A stretch of 6,696 nucleotides of DNA, from contig JACZYI010000013.1 of NCBI GenBank assembly GCA_022571175.1, forward strand, positions 1-6,696. Direction: 5' to 3'. The notes beneath the pieces are model-generated. The model saw only the letters and a program-made list of their open reading frames with translations, was not told the origin of the DNA and ran no database searches. Below are positions 1 to 4,999 of the stretch, piece after piece (the first letter of the stretch is position 1; each line of letters starts with the position of its first letter). The position numbers were made by a program, and so were the translations under genes. The stretch comes from Pseudomonadota bacterium. GTDB taxonomy: Bacteria; Pseudomonadota; Alphaproteobacteria; Sphingomonadales; SMXR01.

Positions 1-969
1 GGCAAAATCCAGAATACCCATTTTTCGATAGCCATCCTGAACCCGCTTGCCCCAAAGCCCGATATCCTTCACCACCGGTACAATGCGATTAAAGAGCATT
101 TTACGAAACAGCTGCATGCCTTCGCTTTCGTCCAGATATTTGATGCAATCTTTCACCGGATACCCCAAATTCTCCCACACTTCGATGGCCGAAAATCTGT
201 CGCGCATCAAATAACAGGCTTCCACCAGAAATTCTTCTCGCTCGTCTCGTTCCTTTTGGGTGAGTTCCGGGTAAAATTCTCGTAAAGCCAGTCGCCCAAA
301 AGCAACATGGCGAGCTTCATCCTGCATCACATAGGCATTGACCTGGGTTGCCAGATCATTTTCGCCTAAATCTCGAATTCCCGCGAATGCTGCCAGCGCC
401 AGGCCTTCAATCACAACCTGCATGCCCAGATAGGTCATATCCCACCGCCTGTCCCGCAACACCTGATCCAGAAGCTCCTTCAGCGGCGCACTCATAGGAT
501 AAACAATACCCAATTTCTCCAGCAGCATCTTGTATGCTTCCACGTGGCGTGCTTCATCAATGACTTGGGTCGAGGCATAAAATTTGGCTTCCATATCCGG
601 AACCTGCTGAACGATCTTTGCGGCACAAATCAGCGCGCCCTGCTCACCATGCAAAAATTGCGAATTATTCCAGGCCTGAAAATGATTTCGCCCCTCTGCC
701 TTGTTTTTGGCATCCATCTTTTCCCAAAAGGGCATGCCGTGAAGAGGGAAGAATTGATCGGGAATTTGGGCCGGATTATCAGGATCAAGTTCCAGAGACC
801 AATCGATCCGGTGCTGAGCATTCCACTGCTTCTCTTTTCCTTTTTCGTATAATGCCAGGAGATCTTTCTTGTCGTTATCATAGTTAAAATTGAAAACGAG
901 ATCGAAGTCCTGGGGGATAGTCCAGGAATCATGGTGTGAACCAGTACAATATAAATCTTTGAAAGAAAT
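1..969 (-). CDS. ferritin-like diiron oxidase/oxygenase, C-terminus cut by window edge
   Basis: The frame is open from an in-frame TGA at 1006-1008 to the left edge, giving at least 323 residues. Numbered from the ATT at 967-969, it carries two carboxylate-bridged diiron half-sites: E109 with E139-x-x-H142 (in VIDEARHVEAY) and E188 with E218-x-x-H221 (in MQDEARHVAFG). Both E-to-ExxH spacings are exactly 30, as in a four-helix-bundle diiron enzyme (ribonucleotide reductase R2, acyl-ACP desaturase, AurF-like N-oxygenase superfamily). Such enzymes activate O2 to oxidise a substrate. The extra His four residues before the last ExxH of AurF is absent (V214 here), so canonical AurF is disfavoured; substrate unknown. 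The N-terminus (SFKDLYCTGSHHDSW) looks like genuine protein, but no ATG, GTG or TTG is in frame before Met79 (733-735). The ATT is 7 nt after GGAGGAGG and is the best start. A read error (ATG to ATT) is the main alternative. Diiron class is confident, start moderate. Confidence 0.85.
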   Translation of the reverse strand, partial: MSFKDLYCTGSHHDSWTIPQDFDLVFNFNYDNDKKDLLALYEKGKEKQWNAQHRIDWSLELDPDNPAQIPDQFFPLHGMPFWEKMDAKNKAEGRNHFQAWNNSQFLHGEQGALICAAKIVQQVPDMEAKFYASTQVIDEARHVEAYKMLLEKLGIVYPMSAPLKELLDQVLRDRRWDMTYLGMQVVIEGLALAAFAGIRDLGENDLATQVNAYVMQDEARHVAFGRLALREFYPELTQKERDEREEFLVEACYLMRDRFSAIEVWENLGYPVKDCIKYLDESEGMQLFRKMLFNRIVPVVKDIGLWGKRVQDGYRKMGILDFA

Positions 970-984
970 AACCCAGCCTCCTCC
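967..984 (-). promoter_or_regulatory. strong Shine-Dalgarno with ATT start codon
   Basis: On the minus strand GGAGGAGG (977-984) is followed by a 7-nt spacer and ATT (967-969), which opens the diiron-enzyme frame. The site is a near-perfect anti-SD match at optimal distance, and it decides the start because no conventional start codon exists in this frame nearby. ATT initiation is known but rare (infC is the classic case). Confidence 0.6.
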
Positions 985-990
985 AAAACA

Positions 991-1010
991 CCTGAGCCAC
1001 TCGACTCAGG
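991..1010 (-). promoter_or_regulatory. leader hairpin before the diiron gene (attenuator or terminator candidate)
   Basis: In the minus-strand RNA CCUGAGUC and GGCUCAGG pair (seven Watson-Crick pairs plus one G-U) around a GAGU tetraloop. The stem is followed by UGUUUU and then, six nt after the stem, the GGAGGAGG ribosome site. It could weakly terminate RNA coming from the 85-residue gene upstream, or act as a leader element affecting the diiron gene. The U tract is too short and interrupted for a confident intrinsic terminator call. Confidence 0.5.
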
Positions 1011-1038
1011 ATTCGTAAACGAGCTTATCCACATACTA

Positions 1039-1068
1039 TGTATAATTAAAGAAAATTAGAGCCCGGAA
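1039..1068 (-). promoter_or_regulatory. possible promoter of the diiron gene
   Basis: An AT-rich stretch on the minus strand contains a -10-like TATACA (1039-1044), with a poor -35-like TTCCGG (1063-1068) 18 bp before it. Transcription from here would start near 1032 and give a leader of about 60 nt containing the hairpin and ribosome site. The -35 match is weak, so this is tentative. Confidence 0.25.
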
Positions 1069-1149
1069 ATGAGAGCGCGACCAGCGCCGCTCCGCCCAGC
1101 ATATCTGGTCTGGTGCGAGGCCCGTGCCCAACATGGAGAGAATGCCCGG

Positions 1150-1407
1150 CTAGTGGGTCAATCCTCTGGTATCAAATTCCCCATGTTCAATCCGGTCATA
1201 GGTGACCTGCAGAGATGATTGTGCCATTTGTCTGCCACCAGATTCAACCATCAGGGTGGTGGCTGCATTGAGGAAAGCGGTGGCCAATGCTTCTTTGGCC
1301 ACACCGTTTTTCTCGGCCAGCTTGAAAGCATTCCACAAATGTCGGTTCGCCCGTTTGCAATCCGCGCTGTATCGAGAGAAGTCTTGCCGTTCAAATCCTT
1401 TGACCAT
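1150..1407 (-). CDS. small helical protein of unknown function (85 aa)
   Basis: I do not recognise this family. The ATG at 1405-1407 is preceded by AAGGAG with a spacing typical of a ribosome site, and the frame ends at TAG (1150-1152). The protein looks real: composition is balanced, and it is predicted by eye to be almost wholly alpha-helical. The best-organised part is the middle, about residues 24-56 (LWNAFKLAEKNGVAKEALATA and onward to the TTLMVESGG segment), followed by a short amphipathic helix around YDRIEHGEF. It has no signal peptide, membrane segment, Cys cluster or helix-turn-helix that I can identify, so it is probably cytosolic. It is divergent from the MATE gene across a 312-bp spacer holding a CtrA-like site. 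The diiron gene lies 180 bp downstream on the same strand. Confidence 0.75.
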   Translation of the reverse strand: MVKGFERQDFSRYSADCKRANRHLWNAFKLAEKNGVAKEALATAFLNAATTLMVESGGRQMAQSSLQVTYDRIEHGEFDTRGLTH

Positions 1408-1719
1408 GGCGTTTCTCCTTCTGGTTTGCCGGGGTTACGACCCGTTAGGGCCGTTTCCCCAGTTCTTGGACCTACCTAATATGGTGATCCGAAGTACCAT
1501 AACCACAAGATATGCCGAAATTGTGAACGAATGGTTAACCAATTGTGAGTTCTCCCGGACTGTGGAGTAGTAAGATGGAAAGCGTCAAAACGAAGTTTTC
1601 AAGGCCTCTTTCCCAGAGATTTTGCGTCTTGACCCTTGATTTGCGCGGATCGTCGATTAGTGCGTGCAATTCATGTGAAGGCAGGCCAAAGTGCGCGCGA
1701 ATGACAGCGAGACCAAACC
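1408..1719. other. divergent intergenic region between the 85-aa gene and the MATE gene
   Basis: This 312-bp stretch has no convincing gene. It holds the ribosome site of the 85-aa gene (near 1415), an inverted repeat TATGGT-N10-ACCATA (1480-1501), the AATTGTGA/CtrA-like cluster (1519-1548), and a weak promoter-like pair for the MATE gene, TTGACC (1629-1634) with TCGATT (1653-1658) at 18-bp spacing. Short open frames on both strands across 1535-1732 lack a ribosome site and recognisable protein character. The region most likely carries the two divergent promoters. Confidence 0.7.
1519..1548. promoter_or_regulatory. CtrA-like box inside a direct-repeat/palindrome cluster
   Basis: Minus strand TTAA-CCATTCG-TTCA (1524-1538) matches the alphaproteobacterial CtrA consensus TTAA-N7-TTAA at seven of eight fixed bases. 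It overlaps the perfect palindrome TGGTTAACCA (1532-1541). Two copies of AATTGTGA (1519-1526 and 1541-1548) flank it with starts 22 bp apart, about two helical turns. It lies about 117 bp upstream of the 85-aa gene and about 180 bp upstream of the MATE gene, so it could act on either. The sequence match is seen directly; binding by CtrA or another regulator is inference. Confidence 0.45.
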
Positions 1720-3120
1720 ATGACTGAGGCAAAATTCACAACCGGGCCGATCATTCATCATATATTTGTGATGACATCCACGGCCAGCATTGGCCTGATG
1801 GCTCTGTTCCTGGTGGATTTTGCCGATATTTACTTCCTCAGTTTACTGGATGACATCGCCGTAACTTCTGCGGTGGGTTTCGGCGGCACCATTCTCTTTT
1901 TTACCGCCTCAGTCTCAATAGGATTGATGATAGCGATGGGTGCTTTGGTATCAAAAGCCGTCGGTGCCCGGAAATCAAAGCGCGCCAAACAGCTTTCAAT
2001 GAACGTCTTTGTCTACAGCCTGATCGTAACCGCTGTGGTTGCCCTGCTCATCTGGTTTTCCATACCCGTACTCCTGACCTTGCTGGGTGCGGAAGGAAGA
2101 GCCCACGGGCTGGCGTCCGGTTATTTGCGTATTGTTATTGCTTCCATGCCCGTTGTCGGTTTGGCAATCGTCTCTGCTGGGCTGCTGCGCGCGCTTGGAG
2201 ACGCCAAACGGTCCATGATTTTAACGCTTTCGGGTGCAGCCGTGAATGGCATCCTGGACCCCATACTTATTTTCGGATTTGAACTCGGCATTGAGGGAGC
2301 CGCCATTGCCACCGTAATCAGCCGTCTGGTTATGCTCGCCATGGCGCTCCATGCCATCATAATTGTGCATAAAATAGTGGCACCCTTCTCCCTGCGGCTT
2401 TTTCGCAGCCACCTGGCTTCCATTTCAGCCATTGCCGTGCCAGCGGTGCTGACGAATATTGCCACCCCGATCGGGTCTGCTTATGTGATTTACGGCATGT
2501 CCGAATTTGGAAATAGCGCGGTAGCGGGCATGTCCATCATTACCAAACTGATGCATGTGGTGTTCGGGGTCGTGTTTGCCCTGTCAGGTGTGGTGGGGCC
2601 AATAATCGGACAAAATCTGGGCGCGCGAAAATTCGACCGAATTCGCAAAACCTTCCGGGACAGTATTGCCTTCTCTTTTGTTTTTGTGCTGGTCGTTTCC
2701 TTCGTCCTCTATCTGGTTGCCGATCAAATAGTCGCAGCCTTTCATATGACCGACGAAGCGGCACGATTGATTACGCTCTATTGTAAATATCTTGCGGTCA
2801 CTTTTGTTTTTGCCGGTGGACTATTTGTAGCCAACGCCGGTTTTAATAATCTGGGCCGGCCAACCTGGTCTACGGGCATGAACTTCGGCAGAGCCACTCT
2901 GGGCACGATTCCGTTTGTCTATTTCGGAGGCAAATGGTTTGGGGCCGAAGGTGTGCTCATGGGACACACTCTGGGTGGGATCATATTTGGAGTGATCGCC
3001 ATTATAGTGGCACTGAGACTGGTAGAGAAGCTGGCACAAGATGCTGAGGACCATCCCTCTTCCCGCCTGCCAGGCCCGTGCAACCCGGCGGCTTCCAATA
3101 CCGGTGAAGGCAGCAATTGA
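1720..3120 (+). CDS. MATE-family multidrug/toxin efflux transporter
   Basis: This 466-residue inner-membrane protein has about 12 hydrophobic helices between residues 15 and 437, the usual MATE size and topology. These carriers export cationic drugs, metabolites or other toxic compounds using a Na+ or H+ gradient. The two-bundle duplication shows directly: SKAVGARKSKRAK (residues 78-90) in the first half matches GQNLGARKFDRIRK (297-310) in the second, each a basic cytoplasmic loop after the second helix of its half. The first helix contains LVDFADIYF, with D33 where MATE proteins usually carry the VD motif, and D36 nearby. After the last helix is a polar tail of about 25 residues (DAEDHPSSRLPGP and on) that looks unstructured. 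The ATG at 1720 has only a weak ribosome site (GCGAGA). Substrate is unknown; NorM versus DinF subfamily cannot be settled by eye. It stands alone on the plus strand, with the small lipoprotein 90 bp downstream. Confidence 0.93.
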   Translation: MTEAKFTTGPIIHHIFVMTSTASIGLMALFLVDFADIYFLSLLDDIAVTSAVGFGGTILFFTASVSIGLMIAMGALVSKAVGARKSKRAKQLSMNVFVYSLIVTAVVALLIWFSIPVLLTLLGAEGRAHGLASGYLRIVIASMPVVGLAIVSAGLLRALGDAKRSMILTLSGAAVNGILDPILIFGFELGIEGAAIATVISRLVMLAMALHAIIIVHKIVAPFSLRLFRSHLASISAIAVPAVLTNIATPIGSAYVIYGMSEFGNSAVAGMSIITKLMHVVFGVVFALSGVVGPIIGQNLGARKFDRIRKTFRDSIAFSFVFVLVVSFVLYLVADQIVAAFHMTDEAARLITLYCKYLAVTFVFAGGLFVANAGFNNLGRPTWSTGMNFGRATLGTIPFVYFGGKWFGAEGVLMGHTLGGIIFGVIAIIVALRLVEKLAQDAEDHPSSRLPGPCNPAASNTGEGSN

Positions 3121-3210
3121 GCCTAAGTCTTGCAATTGGTGACAACAGGCGGCAAAGTGCGCCCGCTTAGATAATCGAGGTTAGCTCAAACAATCCACAA
3201 GGTGTGACCC

Positions 3211-3450
3211 ATGCGTTTTCTGATAATTCTGGTTTTAAGTTTTTCGCTCAGTGCCTGCGGCATTTTCGGGATTTTTGGCGGCGACGATAAAGATAGTGAT
3301 GACCCCATACCACTGGGTCCAAATAATACCCCCCGCACCAAGGATCAACTGAAGCGGCTGCCGGATGGTTTGATTGGTGATCAGGAGAATGCCCGACATA
3401 CCAATGAAGACCTGAAGGGCGATGATAGTGGTAATCAGTCTCAGTCCTGA
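3211..3450 (+). CDS. small acidic lipoprotein of unknown function (79 aa)
   Basis: The N-terminus MRFLIILVLSFSLSAC is a type II signal peptide: one Arg, a hydrophobic core and the lipobox LSAC, with lipidation expected at C16. G17 follows, so there is no Asp at +2 to retain it in the inner membrane; outer-membrane delivery is plausible but not proven for this group. The mature part is 64 residues: GIFGIFGG, an Asp-rich stretch, a Pro/Asn segment, then a charged and polar tail, probably largely disordered. No domain is recognised. The ATG at 3211 is preceded by AAGG (3199-3202), 8 nt away. A -10-like GATAAT (3170-3175) without a clear -35 hints at its own promoter, although readthrough from the MATE gene is possible. 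Its last 10 bp overlap the 3' end of the convergent amidase gene. Confidence 0.75.
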   Translation: MRFLIILVLSFSLSACGIFGIFGGDDKDSDDPIPLGPNNTPRTKDQLKRLPDGLIGDQENARHTNEDLKGDDSGNQSQS

Positions 3451-4163
3451 TTTGATTTCAAAACAAGCGCCCTTAGGGCTCTCAAACTCCCTAAATCAGG
3501 CTTCCCCGTAAGCGAAGCCTGACGCCAGTGGCGTTGAAAGGCACGAACCACCTGGTCCGTCTGCTGAGCTTCCAGGTCATAACCAAACTTTTCCATATCC
3601 AGAAGAAACTCATTTCCCTCAGAAACATTGAGAGATTCTGTTGATGCGGTCTGGGCATCATCAAGACCATGCCAAAGACCGACACCGGAGTCTGCAAGAA
3701 ATTGCCAGTCAAACAGCTCCCCGGGATCTTCTTTCCTCGCTGGGGCTACATCGCTATGACCGAGAACAGCTTCAGGTCTGATGTCATGCCTTTTGATAAT
3801 TTCATTGGCCAATGCAGAGAGCGCGTTCATTTGGGATTTGGGAAATATTTCCAACCCCCATTCATGACCGGGGTTCTGCAATTCGATGCCAATGGAGAGA
3901 GTGTTAATATCGCTTTCTTTCTGCCATCTTGCAAAGCCCGCGTGCCAGGCGCGTTGGTCCTCTTTAACCATTCTGAAAATATTGCCCTCTTCATCAATCA
4001 AATAATGTGCACTGACTTTGCTGGCAGGATCGCTCAAGCGATCAAGGCTCTCTTTCAGGCTCGGCAGGCCGGTATAGTGAATAATTAACAGCTTGATCGC
4101 CGCGCCTTCTGCCCGAGCATCGAAATTTTGCGAAGGTCGATCAATGAATTCCTGTGAGGACAT
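3441..4163 (-). CDS. N-acetylmuramoyl-L-alanine amidase, AmpD/AmiD type (Amidase_2)
   Basis: This zinc amidase cleaves the bond between N-acetylmuramic acid and L-Ala in peptidoglycan or its anhydro-muropeptides. With the ATG at 4161-4163 as residue 1 (240 aa), the expected Amidase_2 site is complete: zinc ligands H29 (LLIIHYTG), H136 (LGHSDVAP) and D146 (KEDPG), catalytic E94 (IGIELQNPG) and K144. The H136-K144-D146 spacing is the same as in AmpD. Residues about 188-236 (FGYDLEAQQ, AFQRHWR, LGSLRALRALV) resemble the small C-terminal peptidoglycan-binding domain of AmiD. There is no signal peptide or lipobox, so it looks cytosolic and suited to muropeptide recycling, despite AmiD-like architecture. 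A GTG at 4188-4190 would add nine residues; the ATG is preferred because GGGGTGG lies 6 nt before it and the family motif IDRPSQNF then falls near the N-terminus. It follows the DjlA-like gene by 34 bp, probably in the same transcript. Confidence 0.92.
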   Translation of the reverse strand: MSSQEFIDRPSQNFDARAEGAAIKLLIIHYTGLPSLKESLDRLSDPASKVSAHYLIDEEGNIFRMVKEDQRAWHAGFARWQKESDINTLSIGIELQNPGHEWGLEIFPKSQMNALSALANEIIKRHDIRPEAVLGHSDVAPARKEDPGELFDWQFLADSGVGLWHGLDDAQTASTESLNVSEGNEFLLDMEKFGYDLEAQQTDQVVRAFQRHWRQASLTGKPDLGSLRALRALVLKSNQD

Positions 4164-4197
4164 TAATTTCCACCCCTGCCTGCTCGGCACGTTTCTG

Positions 4198-4932
4198 CTA
4201 TTTTAATCCGCGCTGACTGGAAATTATGTCATAGGCCGCATTGATGGCAGCCAATCTCTCATTGGCAACTTCAATAAATTCGCGGGGCACGCCATCCGCA
4301 ATCATTTTATCAGGATGGTTTTTCTTAATCAGACGCCGGTAGCATTTTTTGAGATCGTCATCGGAAATCATGGGGTCAATTCCCAACACGGTGTAAGGGC
4401 TGGACTTGTCCGGTCCCAGAAACCGCGCTTTGATGGATTCATAAGCCATACCGGTAAAGCCAAAAATTTCAGCCACCTTTTCCAGATAGTGCAGCTCGCC
4501 CGGATGCACGATGCCATCCGCCTTGGCAATGTGAAAGAGTGCACCAAGCAAATCCTCAAGCACCTGGGGCTGGTGAGCAAATAGTTTGGCAATCTGACGG
4601 GCATAGGTCTCGTAACCAGCGGTATCCTGCTGAGCCATTTCAAAGACCCGGATGACATTTTTCACTTCGTGAGGCGGAATTTTGAAAACTTCCTTGAAGG
4701 CTTCGATCTCATCAGGTGTCACCCGGCCATCCGCCTTGGCCATTTTCGCTGAAAGTGCAATCACACCAATGGTAAAAGTTATTTTTCGGGTTGCCTCTTC
4801 CCCGGCCCGGCTTGCGGTGCCAACAAGACCGGAATCAATCGCATGACCAACCCCTGCGCCCAACAGCGCACCAAGGGGGCCACCGACCGCAAAACCAGCA
4901 GCGCCACCAATTATTTTACCCCAGATTGACAC
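4198..4932 (-). CDS. djlA: DjlA-like co-chaperone: glycine zipper, TerB and C-terminal J domain
   Basis: The 244-residue protein has three parts. Residues 8-33 are a Gly/Ala-rich glycine-zipper segment (GGAAGFAVGGPLGALLGAG) able to insert in or contact the membrane. Residues about 50-165 form a TerB-like helical domain with two related acidic loops, AKADGRVTPDE (65-75) and AKADGIVHPGE (136-146), of the kind proposed to bind metal. Residues about 178-244 are a J domain with the diagnostic HPD (206-208) inside KKNHPDKM, which stimulates the ATPase of DnaK. This order is that of DjlA (DjiA) proteins, which anchor DnaK activity at the inner membrane. The start is GTG (4930-4932); the ribosome site is weak and no better in-frame start is seen. 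The amidase follows 34 bp downstream, a pairing I recall from other alphaproteobacteria. The symbol rests on domain order only. Confidence 0.9.
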   Translation of the reverse strand: MSIWGKIIGGAAGFAVGGPLGALLGAGVGHAIDSGLVGTASRAGEEATRKITFTIGVIALSAKMAKADGRVTPDEIEAFKEVFKIPPHEVKNVIRVFEMAQQDTAGYETYARQIAKLFAHQPQVLEDLLGALFHIAKADGIVHPGELHYLEKVAEIFGFTGMAYESIKARFLGPDKSSPYTVLGIDPMISDDDLKKCYRRLIKKNHPDKMIADGVPREFIEVANERLAAINAAYDIISSQRGLK

Positions 4933-4955
4933 GGGCCGTTTTCTAGCACATACGC

Positions 4956-4967
4956 CGCCATATGGCG
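4956..4967. repeat. 12-bp perfect palindrome CGCCATATGGCG
   Basis: This perfect dyad lies in the 67-bp gap between the TPR-oxygenase gene and the DjlA-like gene, 24 bp upstream of the latter's GTG. It could be an operator or a small hairpin in the leader of the djlA-amidase transcript. It contains no T tract, so it is not a terminator. Chance cannot be excluded. Confidence 0.35.
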
Positions 4968-4999
4968 AAGATATTAACCGCCGGGGCCCATAATCAGCC

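Noticed and set aside
630..1034. Minus-strand frame from an ATG at 1034, overlapping the diiron gene out of frame; possible frameshifted N-terminus of that gene.
   Set aside because: The ATG has no ribosome site, the product has no protein-like pattern after about residue 25, and the ATT behind GGAGGAGG explains the diiron start without a frameshift. A frameshift remains a minor alternative.
1073..1092. GC-rich hairpin GAGCG/CGCTC downstream of the 85-aa gene as a terminator.
   Set aside because: The stem is short or bulged and the T-rich stretch comes about 15 nt too late for an intrinsic terminator.
1202..1570. Plus-strand 122-codon frame antisense to the 85-aa gene.
   Set aside because: No ribosome site, and its composition looks like a mirror of the minus-strand gene; the minus-strand frame has a proper SD and coherent helices.
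1535..1732. Short open frames on both strands just upstream of the MATE gene (60 and 65 codons).
   Set aside because: No ribosome sites and no recognisable domains; they overlap the likely promoter region. The minus-strand frame contains one hydrophobic stretch but nothing else supports it.
2121..3135. Several minus-strand frames inside the MATE gene.
   Set aside because: They are antisense shadows of a complete, well-recognised membrane transporter and lack any domain of their own.
3148..3166. GGCG/CGCC-type inverted repeat between the MATE and lipoprotein genes as a terminator.
   Set aside because: Arms are only about four bp and no T tract follows on the plus strand.
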